From assembly GCF_024198215.1 (NCBI RefSeq), contig NZ_JAKCFA010000025.1, positions 62,001-126,000 of the forward strand: 64,000 nt of DNA, given 5' to 3'. Source of the DNA: Myxococcus qinghaiensis. Its GTDB lineage: Bacteria > Myxococcota > Myxococcia > Myxococcales > Myxococcaceae. The notes beneath the pieces were generated by a model, which saw only the letters and a program-made list of their open reading frames with translations, did no database searches and was not told the origin of the DNA. A program made the translations under genes and the position numbers. This document shows positions 17,599 through 26,539 of this stretch, one piece after another (positions within the stretch are counted from its first letter, which is position 1; every line of letters starts with the position of its first letter).

Positions 17599-17726
17599 GC
17601 GGGGTACGACTCCTGCGAGTGCCGGCTCGTCGCCAGCGGAAGGGAGGCGCCAGGGTCTTCCCCCAGCGCGGATGGCGGCGCACCATAGCGTTTCGGCCTT
17701 TCCGGGAAAGAGGGGAGCCGCTTCCC

Positions 17727-20609
17727 ATGAAGCCCCCGCCCAGGCCGTTGCGCCTCCCACCTTCAGGGCCCCCGAGCCCGCCTGTCCGCCCTCCGGACGA
17801 TGGAGCGGCCCCGAGCGGCGAGAGTTTTGACCCGCCCCCGAAAAGCCAGTCTCATGCCGCGCTGTTGGACTTCCTCAAGGCCAGAACCACCGGGCTGACG
17901 CTCGTTCTCACCGTCGCGCTGGCGCTGGGGCTTTCGCTCGCCCCGATTCCAGAGTCGTGGCGCCCCCTGCCCAGTCTCCAGCGAGGCCCCCTGGGCCCGA
18001 AGCTGGTGGCGCTGGCGCTGCCCGCGTCCTTCACCGGAGGCCGTCCCGCTCCACCCCCTGAAATCGAGGCGGTGGCGTCGGATACGACCAAGCCGGACGC
18101 GGTGCCGGAAGAAGACCCGGCGGACGACGCGGGGACAGCGGTGGTGGACGCGGTGCCCACGCCCGCGGTGCCCACGGTGCCGGGCATCGGCCTGGAGGAG
18201 CTGAGCGCGCCGTCGCTGGCGCGCGCCGTGGAGCTGGAGGCGCTGCGCGAGCGGATGAGCGCCCAGCACGTGGATATCGAGCCCAACTGCCGCAAGGCGC
18301 GTGCGGACGGCACCTGTGAGGAGGACGGGCTGGCCCCCTTCCACCGGGCGCTGACGGAGCTGCGCGCGGACACGCGGCGCACGCCGGTGCGCGTGGTGCA
18401 CCTGGGGGACTCGCTCGTCGCGTCGGACTACATCACCGACGTGGTGCGAGACAGGCTCCAGGAGCGCTTCGGCTCGGGCGGCAAGGGCTTCCTCTTCATC
18501 ACCCGCCCCGCCAGCGCGGGCCGGTGGACGCGCTCCGGACGGGGCTCGGACGGCTGGGAGATTGCCCGGCTGGTGGACACCAAGTGGCCCCGCGACAGGG
18601 TGGGCTGGACGGGCGTGGCCTTCACCTCGGCGGGCGGCTCGCAAAGCACGAAGTACGACGTCGAGGGCTCGCGGGTGGCGGAGCTGTTCTTCCTCGCCCA
18701 GCCGTCCAGCGGCTCCGTGCAGCTCTCCGTGGATGGCAGGCCGTTGCAGCGCATCCAGACGCGCGGCTTCTCCAAGACGAAGTCGGAGGCGGCCTTCGCG
18801 CGCGTGAATCTGCCCGAGGGCGCCAAGACGCTGACGCTCACCACGTCCGGCAAGGTGGAGCTGCACGGCGTGACGTTGGAGACGGGCACGCCGGGCGTCA
18901 TCTACGACACGGTGGGCCTGCTGGGCGGCATGGCGGAGGTATACCTCCGAGCCCAGCCCGCGGCCTTCCGCGCGCAGCTGCGTCAGCGCAAGCCGGCCAT
19001 GGTGGTGCTGATGGTCGGCGGCAACGAGGCGTTCTTCTTCTCGAGAGACCGAACGACGCTCGAAGAGGTGCGCGCGCAGATGAAGGAGCTGGTGTCGCGC
19101 GTGCGCGCCAACGTGCCGGACGCGGCGTGCCTGGTCATGTCGCCCATCGACGCGGGCGTGCGGACCATGGGCGGCGAGCTGGTGCCGCGCCGGGGCTCCA
19201 AGGAGGTCTCCGACATCTTCCGCGAGGAGGCGCGCCTGGGTGGCTGTGCCTTCTGGGACGCGTACACCGCCATGGGTGGCGAGGGCGCGGCGCTGCGGTG
19301 GCTGGAGGCCGGGCTGATGCTGGAGGACCTGGTGCACCCGCGCGCGAAGGGCTCGGACCTGCTGGGTCATCTCTTCGACCTCGCGCTCCAGCGAAGCTTC
19401 GCGAAGGTGCACGCGCCGCTGGTGCCGGTGGCGGACACGCCGGGGTTGCAGGACGCGGACACTGCGCTGACGAAGACGTTCGACCGGCTGCGCCGCCGCG
19501 AGTCCGGCGAGGCCCTGCGCGTGGGCATCGCCCAGCTCGGCGCGTCGCATACCGCATCGCACTACTTCACGGACGCGGTGCGCGGGGTGCTGACGAAGCG
19601 CTTCGGTGACGCGGGCCGGGGCTTCATCGCCGCGGGCAAGGCGTCGCCTCGCCTGGAGAACGCGCGCGTGGCCCGCGAGCTGGTGGGCGACTGGAAGGTG
19701 GAGGACGCGATGGAGGCCGAGCCGGGCGGACTGTGGGGCCTCACCGGCATCCGCGCCGTGGGCGCGCCCGGCGCGAAGCTGCGCATCGAGTTCTGCAAGG
19801 ACTGCCCGAACGCGAAGGCCTCGACCACGGGGCGACTGGACTTGTACGCGCTCGACGTGCCGGACGCGAAGGCGCCGGACATCCGCGTGGATGGCGAGGC
19901 CATGCCTCCGGACGCGCCGCTGCCGGAGCCGCTGTCCGCGCCCATGGTGCGCATCCGCTCCTTCCCTGTCACCGGCCCCTCGCACGAGGTGGAAGTCACC
20001 GCGCCCGAGGGCAGCGGCGTCACCGTGCTGGGCGCCGCGCTGGAGTACGACACTCCGGGCGTGGTGCTGGACGCGCTGGGGTTGCCTGGGGCCATGGCCT
20101 CCACGCTCGGAGGCATGGATGCGGCGGCGGTGGACGCGCAGCTCGCCTCGCGTCGGCCGGACCTGCTCGTCTTCTGGTACGGCACCAATGAGGCCGGAAG
20201 GTCCGACCTGGACGCGGCGGCGGTGGCGAACGACTACCCCGCGCTCATCGCCCGACTGCGCAAGGCCACCGGCAACGCCGAGTGCCTGCTGATGGGACCC
20301 ACGGACCGGCTGGCGCAGGACACGAATGGCCGCTGGACGGAGGCGCCCGCGCTGGCGTCGGTGCTGGACACGCTGCCTCGGGTGGCTCGGGACGCGGGCT
20401 GCGCGTACTGGTCTCCGCGCGCGGCCATGGGCGGCGAGCGGGCGATGCTGCGCTGGCAGCGCTCCCGGCCGGTGCTGGGCCACGCGGATGGCGTGCACCT
20501 GACGCCGGAGGGCTACGAGCGACTGGCGGCGAGCTTCGCGCGGGACTTCCTGGCCGCGTACGAGCTGCGCAAGAAGACCGAGCCCACCGCGCGCATGGAG
20601 GGGAACTGA
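17727..20609 (+). CDS. Membrane-anchored protein with two SGNH/GDSL hydrolase domains
   Basis: The 960-residue product has a proline-rich cytoplasmic N-terminus, one transmembrane helix (about residues 56-73), a low-complexity linker, and two SGNH domains. Domain 1 has GDSL at 227-230 (Ser229), GGNE at 431-434, and Asp534/His537 in DLVH. Domain 2 has GASH (Ser607, with Ala instead of Asp before the nucleophile), GTNE at 819-822, and Asp921/His924 in DGVH. SGNH proteins next to MBOAT acyltransferases (AlgX/AlgJ, PatB) transfer or remove acetyl groups on exported polysaccharide or peptidoglycan. The MBOAT gene follows after one base. A tandem arrangement is unusual. ATG 17727 is chosen over upstream codons because the upstream extension has poor coding character. 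Confidence 0.88.
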   Translation: MKPPPRPLRLPPSGPPSPPVRPPDDGAAPSGESFDPPPKSQSHAALLDFLKARTTGLTLVLTVALALGLSLAPIPESWRPLPSLQRGPLGPKLVALALPASFTGGRPAPPPEIEAVASDTTKPDAVPEEDPADDAGTAVVDAVPTPAVPTVPGIGLEELSAPSLARAVELEALRERMSAQHVDIEPNCRKARADGTCEEDGLAPFHRALTELRADTRRTPVRVVHLGDSLVASDYITDVVRDRLQERFGSGGKGFLFITRPASAGRWTRSGRGSDGWEIARLVDTKWPRDRVGWTGVAFTSAGGSQSTKYDVEGSRVAELFFLAQPSSGSVQLSVDGRPLQRIQTRGFSKTKSEAAFARVNLPEGAKTLTLTTSGKVELHGVTLETGTPGVIYDTVGLLGGMAEVYLRAQPAAFRAQLRQRKPAMVVLMVGGNEAFFFSRDRTTLEEVRAQMKELVSRVRANVPDAACLVMSPIDAGVRTMGGELVPRRGSKEVSDIFREEARLGGCAFWDAYTAMGGEGAALRWLEAGLMLEDLVHPRAKGSDLLGHLFDLALQRSFAKVHAPLVPVADTPGLQDADTALTKTFDRLRRRESGEALRVGIAQLGASHTASHYFTDAVRGVLTKRFGDAGRGFIAAGKASPRLENARVARELVGDWKVEDAMEAEPGGLWGLTGIRAVGAPGAKLRIEFCKDCPNAKASTTGRLDLYALDVPDAKAPDIRVDGEAMPPDAPLPEPLSAPMVRIRSFPVTGPSHEVEVTAPEGSGVTVLGAALEYDTPGVVLDALGLPGAMASTLGGMDAAAVDAQLASRRPDLLVFWYGTNEAGRSDLDAAAVANDYPALIARLRKATGNAECLLMGPTDRLAQDTNGRWTEAPALASVLDTLPRVARDAGCAYWSPRAAMGGERAMLRWQRSRPVLGHADGVHLTPEGYERLAASFARDFLAAYELRKKTEPTARMEGN

Positions 20610-20610
20610 C

Positions 20611-22029
20611 GTGCTGTCGCACAGCCTCCAATACCTCGTCTTCGTCATCGCGGTGTTCGCCCTGTACTGGGCGGTGCACCGTCACTACTGGCCGCGCCTG
20701 TTGGTGCTGCTGGTGGCCAGCGTCTACTTCTACGCGGCCTTCACGCCCTTCCCGCTCATCATCTTCCTCATCGGCGTCACGGTGGACCACCTGCTCGTCA
20801 AGGGGATGGGACGCGCGACGTCGCAGGGCGTGCGCAAGCTGTTCGTCACGCTGTCCATCGTGTCGAACCTGGGGTTGCTCGCAGGCTTCAAGTACCTGGA
20901 GCTGCTGCGCAAGACGGCGCTGGAATTGGTGCCCGCCTCCTGGGGCCTCCACGTCCGCGAGACGCCATTCAGCCTGATTCTGCCGCTGGGTCTGTCGTTC
21001 TTCGTCTTCCAGGCCATCAGCTACACGGTGGACGTGTACCGGGGGAAGGCCAGCTCCGAGCACTCGTTCATCGAGCACCTGCTGTACATGCTCTTCTTCC
21101 CGCGCGTGGTGAGCGGGCCCATCGTCCGCGCGTCGGAGCTCTTGGAGCGCTTCAAGGACGTGCCCACGCTGACGCCGGAAGAAGGCGGACAGGCGATGTT
21201 CCGCATCGCCGTGGGCCTGGTGAAGAAGCTGGTCATCGCGGACGTGCTGGGCAGCGGCATTGTCGACCCGGTGTTCGCCTCGCCGGACAAGTACGCGTCG
21301 GCCGAGTGCATCGTCGCGGCCATCGCCTACACCTTCGAGCTCTACTACGACTTCTCGGGCTACTCGGACATCGCGCTGGGTGTGGCGGCGCTGTTCGGCT
21401 TCAAGTTCCCGGAGAACTTCAACCGGCCGTACCTGGCGAAGAACCTGGGCGAGTTCTGGAACCGGTGGCACATGAGCCTGTCCACCTGGCTGCGGGACTA
21501 CCTGTACCGCCCGCTGGGTGGCAACCGGGTGTCGAAGCCTCGGGTGCTGTTCAACCTGATGACGGTGATGGTGCTGGGCGGCCTGTGGCACGGCGCGGAC
21601 TGGCGCTTCGCCGTCTGGGGCGGCGTGCACGGCGCGGTGCTGGGCCTGTCACGGTGCTGGGAGTGGTGGGTGGGCAAGCCCGAGAAGCCAGGTGTCCCTC
21701 GCATCGCGATGGGGATTCTGGCCACGTTCACCATCGTCGTGCTGACGCGGGTGGTGTTCCGCGCGAAGACGATGACGCACGCGGGGGAGTTCTACGCGCG
21801 GATGATGGAGGGCGTGCCGGGCATCGCCAACGTCAGCCCGCTGGTGTGGGGCATGTTGGCGGCGGCGGTGTTCTTCCACGTGGTGCCGATGAAGCTCTAC
21901 ACGGTGGCGTCGGAGGTGTTCGTCCGGATGCCGGTGCCGGTGCGCGCCATGGCCCTGGTCGTCCTGGGCCTGGGCATCCGCCACCTGTCGGCCGTGGAGA
22001 CGCGGCCGTACGTGTACCTTCAGTTCTAG
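20611..22029 (+). CDS. MBOAT family O-acyltransferase (AlgI/DltB-like)
   Basis: The 472-residue multi-pass membrane protein has the MBOAT hallmarks: LPLGLSFFVFQAISYTVDVY, FFPRVVSGPIVRASE, the amphipathic WHMSLSTWLRDYLYRPLGG segment, and the invariant histidine in GLWHGADWRF. AlgI/PatA-like proteins carry an acyl group, usually acetyl, across the inner membrane for transfer to a polymer. The GTG start lies one base after the stop of the tandem SGNH gene, so both are coupled. Together they form an acyl-modification system; the polymer is not shown, but ManC and UppP nearby favour a cell-surface glycan (inference). Its stop overlaps that of the convergent Nudix gene in the shared tetranucleotide CTAG. 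Confidence 0.94.
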   Translation: MLSHSLQYLVFVIAVFALYWAVHRHYWPRLLVLLVASVYFYAAFTPFPLIIFLIGVTVDHLLVKGMGRATSQGVRKLFVTLSIVSNLGLLAGFKYLELLRKTALELVPASWGLHVRETPFSLILPLGLSFFVFQAISYTVDVYRGKASSEHSFIEHLLYMLFFPRVVSGPIVRASELLERFKDVPTLTPEEGGQAMFRIAVGLVKKLVIADVLGSGIVDPVFASPDKYASAECIVAAIAYTFELYYDFSGYSDIALGVAALFGFKFPENFNRPYLAKNLGEFWNRWHMSLSTWLRDYLYRPLGGNRVSKPRVLFNLMTVMVLGGLWHGADWRFAVWGGVHGAVLGLSRCWEWWVGKPEKPGVPRIAMGILATFTIVVLTRVVFRAKTMTHAGEFYARMMEGVPGIANVSPLVWGMLAAAVFFHVVPMKLYTVASEVFVRMPVPVRAMALVVLGLGIRHLSAVETRPYVYLQF

Positions 22030-22637
22030 CCGCGCGCGGTGAGCACGGCCTCCAGGCCGGGCACCTGCGCGAGCTGCCCCAGGAAGTCGCGGAGGATGCG
22101 CGCGGTGGCGCCCCAGATGACGTGGGTGCCGTACGTGTAGAAGTACAAGTCCCGCTCGGCGCCGAAGACCTCCTTGCGCTCGACGCGGAGGATGGCCGGG
22201 TCCATCAGGCTGACGAGCGGCACCTCCAGGATGAAGGCCACCTCCTCCGGGCTGGGCTGGTACTTGCCGTCGCCCGGAATCACGCCGACGAAGGGCCGCA
22301 CGCGGTACTGGGAGATGGTGGGCACCTCGTCGAGCATGCCCAGCACGCGCACGCCGCGCCGGTCGATGCCCAGCTCCTCTTCCGTCTCGCGCAGCGCGGT
22401 GTGCAGCGGCGTGAGGTCCTCCGCGTCGCGGCCTCCGCCCGGGAAGCTGTACTGGTTGGCGTGGGTGCGCAGGGTGGCCGGGCGCCGGGTGAAGACCACG
22501 TGCGGCACGCCGTCGCGCTCGAACAACGGCACCAGCACGGAGGCCTCGCGCAGCACGAGCCCCGGCAGGTCCACGTTGCGAGCGGGACGCGCCGACAGCC
22601 GTGCCTCCACCCCCTGGAACAACGCCTCCACGCTCAC
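22026..22637 (-). CDS. CoA-pyrophosphatase-like Nudix hydrolase
   Basis: The product carries the UPF0035-type pattern VVFTRRPATLRTHANQ then FPGGGRD, which marks Nudix enzymes that cleave CoA and its derivatives, followed by the Nudix core ALRETEEELGI. The rest (VPTISQYRVRPFVGVIPG and HVIWGATARIL) also fits this group. A TTG at 22652 is possible, but the sequence between it and GTG 22637 contains GGAGG eight bases before the GTG, so the shorter 203-residue form is preferred. It lies 16 bases after uppP in the same direction. It probably acts in the cytoplasm to control CoA pools. Confidence 0.9.
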   Translation of the reverse strand: MSVEALFQGVEARLSARPARNVDLPGLVLREASVLVPLFERDGVPHVVFTRRPATLRTHANQYSFPGGGRDAEDLTPLHTALRETEEELGIDRRGVRVLGMLDEVPTISQYRVRPFVGVIPGDGKYQPSPEEVAFILEVPLVSLMDPAILRVERKEVFGAERDLYFYTYGTHVIWGATARILRDFLGQLAQVPGLEAVLTARG

Positions 22638-22653
22638 GAAGCCCGCCTCCAAA

Positions 22654-23547
22654 CTAGTCGGTGATCTGCTTCTCGATTTGCTGCTTGCCCGGCTCGCGAG
22701 GCACGTCCAGGTTCTCCACGCCGGACAGCGGCTTGAGCTTGCCCGCCTGGAGCAACCCGAGGAGCAGCAGGCCGAGCGCCACGCGGTACACCACGAACAC
22801 CAGCGTCGTGCGCGAGCGCAGGTAGTTCAACAACCATGCAATCGCCGCCATGCCCGAGGCGAACGCCACCAGGGTGCCGACCCAGAGCGACAGAGCGCTG
22901 GGCCGCGAGGTGGCCTCCAGCAGGTGCTTCAGCTCGAAGATGCCCGCGAGCGTGGTGGCGGGGATGGACAAGAGGAACGAGTAGCGCGCGGCGTCCTCGC
23001 GCTTGAGCCCCAGCGACAGGCCGCCGGTGAGCGTGGTGCCCGAGCGCGACGAGCCGGGGATGAGCGCCAGCGCCTGCCACAGGCCGATGAGGATGCCGTC
23101 CCGCCACGTCATGTCGGCCAGCGTCCGCTTGTGCGAGGCGCGCTTCTCCACCACGTAGAGGATGATGGCCAGGATGATGAGGCTGCCGGAGATGACGTAG
23201 AGCGAGCGGAACTGATTCTCGATGGCCTTCTTGAAGGCCAGCCCGCAGATACCGATGGGCAGCGTGCCCACCAACACGAACCACGCCAGCCGGGACTCCA
23301 CGGTGCCAAAGGGCTCGCGCTTCGCCAGGCCCCGGAAGAAGGCCGTCACCAGCGAGACGATGTCCTTGCGGAAGTAGATGAGCACCGCGGCGACCGTGCC
23401 CAGCTGGATGACCGCCGAGTACGCGGCCCCCGGGTCCTTCCACCCGAACAGCTCCGGCGCGATGCGCAGGTGGGCGGTGGAGCTGATGGGCAAGAACTCG
23501 GTGAGACCCTGGACCAGTCCCAGGACGATGGCTTCAAGGAGGCTCAT
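22654..23547 (-). CDS. uppP: Undecaprenyl-diphosphatase
   Basis: The 297-residue membrane protein is UppP (BacA), which dephosphorylates undecaprenyl diphosphate to recycle the lipid carrier for peptidoglycan and polysaccharide synthesis; overproduction gives bacitracin resistance. The first signature is GLVQGLTEFLPISSTAHL near the N-terminus with its glutamates and PISSTAH loop, and the second is LIPGSSRSGTTLTGGL in the middle. Seven to eight transmembrane helices are visible. ATG 23547 has AAGGAG a few bases ahead. It is divergent from the YchJ gene and is followed closely by the Nudix gene. The C-terminus has a charged 30-residue tail. Confidence 0.96.
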   Translation of the reverse strand: MSLLEAIVLGLVQGLTEFLPISSTAHLRIAPELFGWKDPGAAYSAVIQLGTVAAVLIYFRKDIVSLVTAFFRGLAKREPFGTVESRLAWFVLVGTLPIGICGLAFKKAIENQFRSLYVISGSLIILAIILYVVEKRASHKRTLADMTWRDGILIGLWQALALIPGSSRSGTTLTGGLSLGLKREDAARYSFLLSIPATTLAGIFELKHLLEATSRPSALSLWVGTLVAFASGMAAIAWLLNYLRSRTTLVFVVYRVALGLLLLGLLQAGKLKPLSGVENLDVPREPGKQQIEKQITD

Positions 23548-23671
23548 AGGCGCGGTCCCCGGATGTATGCCCGGACACCGCCGCCAGCAAGGGCGATCCT
23601 CCGAGTGTGTGGCGAGGCGAGCACGCGGCGTCCCCCTGGGCGCTCCGTCCAGGTAGGCTGAAGGGCGCGCC

Positions 23672-24142
23672 ATGCCCCCTGCCCCTCCATGCCCCTGCTG
23701 CTCTGGCCTGCGCTACCGCGAGTGCTGTGCCCCCTTCCACCGGGGCGAAGCCGAACCGCCGGACGCCGAGCGACTGATGCGCAGCCGCTACGCCGCCTTC
23801 GCCCAGCGCGAGCCGACGTACCTGTGGAAGACACTTCACCCCAGCCACCCGGACCGAGCGCGGCCCGAGGACGTGGTGGTGCGCGAGCTGCGCGCCTTCG
23901 CACAGGCCCACCAGTTCCCAAAGTTGGTGGTGATGGACCGTCAGGCGCCCGACGCCCAGGGCACCGCGCAGGTGCTCTTCTTCGCGAAGGTGTTCGAGAA
24001 GGGCAAGGAGCGCTCCTTCGTGGAGCGCTCGGACTTCCGCCACGACGGCACCGGCTGGCGCTACCTCTCCGGTGACACGCTCATGCTCCGCGAGCTGACC
24101 GTCCCTCCAGAGTCGCTGACGCTCGCGAACTTCCCGAAGTGA
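23672..24142 (+). CDS. YchJ family protein with SEC-C-type zinc motif
   Basis: The 156-residue product starts with CPCCSGLRYRECC, a SEC-C-like zinc-binding motif (here CPCC instead of the common CPCG), followed by FHRGEAEPPDAERLMRSRYAAF, the conserved YchJ linker. The remainder is an NTF2-like fold ending in GTGWRYLSGDTL, also typical. The family's activity is unknown. The gene is divergent from uppP with 124 bases between starts, so promoters for both lie there. Confidence 0.9.
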   Translation: MPPAPPCPCCSGLRYRECCAPFHRGEAEPPDAERLMRSRYAAFAQREPTYLWKTLHPSHPDRARPEDVVVRELRAFAQAHQFPKLVVMDRQAPDAQGTAQVLFFAKVFEKGKERSFVERSDFRHDGTGWRYLSGDTLMLRELTVPPESLTLANFPK

Positions 24143-24193
24143 ATCCGGTCCGGGTCTGATTTCACGCCCCCCACACGTCGACCGAGGCGCCAG

Positions 24194-25789
24194 ATGCCCT
24201 CCTCCTCACTGAAGCTGGACTCCCTGCTGGAGCCCGCGAACCGAGGCGACTGGAACGCCGTCCTCGACGGTCTGCTCGTGGCCTGGCGCGCCACGCCGCA
24301 CACCGCGCTGGCGAACCCCATCGTCGCCGTGGGGAACAAGCTCGCGGGTGACCTTCACCCTCCGAAGGATTGGGACGCGCTCGCGAAGAAGCCCGACGCG
24401 GCGAACCTCACGACGCTGCTCGCCGCGCTGCTCGACAAGGGCTCGGTGAAGGGGCGGGGCCGGCTGGAGACGCTCGCGGGCTGGCCCGAGGACCCGCGCA
24501 TCGACCGCTGGGTCGCGAGCCGATTCGTGGACCCGCCGTTCACCAGCTCCGGGGCCCGGCCGTTCTGGACACGACTGGCTCCCCTGGCGCGCCGCATCCG
24601 GGATGCCCAGGCCGCGAGCGCGATGCTGAAGGCGCGCGCGGGCTACGACAAGCAGGAGGACTTCGAGGAGTTCCTCGCGGGCCACGTCGACCGGATTCGC
24701 GTCCAGCTCAAGGCCGCGAAGGACGCCGAGCTTCCCGCCGACGCCGTGAAGGTCCTCGCCCAGCTCGACACGGCCCTCCAGGACGCCGCGACACCCAAGC
24801 CCCGGAACGCCGCGGACGCGGAGACCTTGCTGGCCCAGGTGCTCGCGAAACCCGAGGACGAAGAGGCCCGCGCCGTGCTGGCCGACGTGCTGCTGGAGCA
24901 GGGCCACCCTCGCGGTGAGCTCATCGCGCTCCAGCTCGAAGCCACCCGGCGGACCCTCACCGCCACCGAGCGAAAGCGCGAGCGGGAGCTGCTCAAGAGC
25001 GCCCGAAAGGAGCTGCTCGGCCCGCTCGACGCGGTGCTCAAGCCCGACTGCGTCTTCACGCGGGGCTTCTTGTCCCACGCCGCGCTGAAGCAAGGCAGCG
25101 CGCGCGCCATCCGGAGCGCCATCCAGAAGACGGCGGGCCATCCCCTGTGGGCCACGGTGGAGCATCTGGAAGGTCGCGGGGACTACGACATCACCACGCA
25201 CCCGGTGATGAAATCGCTGCGCTCGCTCGCGAACAGCGAAGTGATGACGCAGGTGCTGGCGAAGATGCCCTGGCTCGAGTCCCTCGCGATGCGTGGCGCC
25301 TTGGACCAATGGACGGAGCTGGGCCAGGACCCCAGCGCGTTCCTCGCGCTGCGCCACCTGGACATCTTCCTCTTCCTCGGGTGGGTCTCCGACTTCCTGG
25401 CGACACCGCTCGTGTCCCGGCTGGAGCGACTCCAGGTCCGCATCTACGTGAGCGCCCAGGTCTCATCGACGGAGCTGGAGTTCCTCTCGCACGTGCCGAC
25501 GCTGAAAGTCCCTGACATCACCTTCCGACTGGTGCGCAACGACACCAAGGACTGGAGCTGCGGCTTCCGCTTCGTGCGCGAGCCGGATGGCAGGCACGCG
25601 GTCCACCTCTTCACCACGGCGATGAACGAGCCCCACGAGCAGCTCGTGCGCGACGACCTCCTCGCCGGACTCGAGCAGGTTGCGCGACTCAAGCGCTCGA
25701 AGCTCACCTTGGCCCATCGGCTGCGCTCGGACGTGAAGGCTGATGTCGAGCGACGAGTCAAAGCGCTTGGCGGCACGCTCGAGGCCTGA
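24194..25789 (+). CDS. TIGR02996 domain protein
   Basis: The 531-residue product contains, near residues 210-250, the TIGR02996 pattern: LLAQVLAKPEDEEARAVLAD, then LEQGHPRGELIALQ. This repeat-companion domain is common in myxobacterial and planctomycetal proteins and is often followed by leucine-rich-like repeats. The C-terminal half here has irregular leucine-rich strands (for example VMKSLRSLANSEVMTQVL, FLALRHLDIFLFLGW, and VSRLERLQVRIYV) consistent with that. No signal peptide is present, so it is probably cytoplasmic. Function unknown. A strong hairpin at 25809-25842 follows the gene. Confidence 0.85.
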   Translation: MPSSSLKLDSLLEPANRGDWNAVLDGLLVAWRATPHTALANPIVAVGNKLAGDLHPPKDWDALAKKPDAANLTTLLAALLDKGSVKGRGRLETLAGWPEDPRIDRWVASRFVDPPFTSSGARPFWTRLAPLARRIRDAQAASAMLKARAGYDKQEDFEEFLAGHVDRIRVQLKAAKDAELPADAVKVLAQLDTALQDAATPKPRNAADAETLLAQVLAKPEDEEARAVLADVLLEQGHPRGELIALQLEATRRTLTATERKRERELLKSARKELLGPLDAVLKPDCVFTRGFLSHAALKQGSARAIRSAIQKTAGHPLWATVEHLEGRGDYDITTHPVMKSLRSLANSEVMTQVLAKMPWLESLAMRGALDQWTELGQDPSAFLALRHLDIFLFLGWVSDFLATPLVSRLERLQVRIYVSAQVSSTELEFLSHVPTLKVPDITFRLVRNDTKDWSCGFRFVREPDGRHAVHLFTTAMNEPHEQLVRDDLLAGLEQVARLKRSKLTLAHRLRSDVKADVERRVKALGGTLEA

Positions 25790-25808
25790 CGTACTCGCGA
25801 GGAACCGC

Positions 25809-25842
25809 GACGAGGCCCGGCGTGACGTCTCCGGGCCTCGTC
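25809..25842. terminator. Perfect 12-bp hairpin between convergent genes
   Basis: GACGAGGCCCGG (25809-25820) and CCGGGCCTCGTC (25831-25842) pair perfectly around a 10-base loop. It sits between the TIGR02996 gene (plus) and the lipoprotein gene (minus) and can serve both. No U-tract follows on either side, so efficiency is uncertain. Confidence 0.55.
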
Positions 25843-25855
25843 ACTTCATCCGCGC

Positions 25856-26497
25856 TTAGCGAGGCACCGTCGTTCCGGACGGCGACGGCTTGGCGGCGGG
25901 CGCCGGGTCGCTGGTGTCATCGACGGCGTTGGCGGTCCTCCAGGCGAGAGCCGCGAAGCCATCCGGCACCGCACCTCCTTCGTCCTCCGGGTCCGGCGGC
26001 GGCTTGTCGCCAATCTCATCCGACTGGTTGGTGCAGGGGTCATACGGCGGTGGCGCGCTCTGCTCCTCGCCTCCACCCTGATTGCCCTGCTGCGGGGAGC
26101 CCGCGTCGACGGCGTCGGTCCCCACGGAACCCTCGCCCCGGGCCTTCACCGGCGCGGTGAACGTCGTCGTGGGGATGCCCTTGCGGTGGACCTGCGCGAG
26201 GAACGCCTCGCTGGAGGCGCGGTCACCCGATACGGCGTACGCGAAGGTCTTCTTGCCGGGGTTGACGCCCAGCGCGAGGAACTTGCCCGTGCTGGGGCAC
26301 ATTCCGATGACCATCTGGGTGGCGCCCTCGGGCAGCTGCGCGTTGGGCGGCAGGCGTTGGACCTTGGGAGTCTTCGGAATCGGACCGGGCTCGGGGCACG
26401 ACGGGCTCGGTGTCACCGGTCTCGTGCCCAGCGTGCGGCATCCCGTCACCGCCCCCACCAGCACCAGGCACATCATCCACTTGTTCATGTTCTTCAT
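25856..26497 (-). CDS. Hypothetical lipoprotein
   Basis: The 213-residue product has a lipoprotein signal ending VGAVTGC (Cys at residue 20). The mature part starts with a proline-rich spacer, then a globular stretch (GATQMVIGMCPSTGKFLALG and KKTFAYAVSGDRASSEAFLA), then a long polar, low-complexity tail rich in Gly, Gln, Pro and Asp. No family is recognised. It follows the CHAT-domain gene by 42 bases on the same strand and is probably co-transcribed with it. A GAGGGGGAAG ribosome site precedes the ATG. Confidence 0.78.
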   Translation of the reverse strand: MKNMNKWMMCLVLVGAVTGCRTLGTRPVTPSPSCPEPGPIPKTPKVQRLPPNAQLPEGATQMVIGMCPSTGKFLALGVNPGKKTFAYAVSGDRASSEAFLAQVHRKGIPTTTFTAPVKARGEGSVGTDAVDAGSPQQGNQGGGEEQSAPPPYDPCTNQSDEIGDKPPPDPEDEGGAVPDGFAALAWRTANAVDDTSDPAPAAKPSPSGTTVPR

Positions 26498-26539
26498 CGT
26501 CTTCCCCCTCCACTTGAACCAGGCGGGCCCATCCCGCCC

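Noticed and set aside
17763..20648. A very long open frame (961 codons) on the minus strand opposite the tandem SGNH gene
   Set aside because: It is the antisense shadow of a gene with strong GC third-position bias; its translation is arginine/histidine/glutamine-rich without any family motif.
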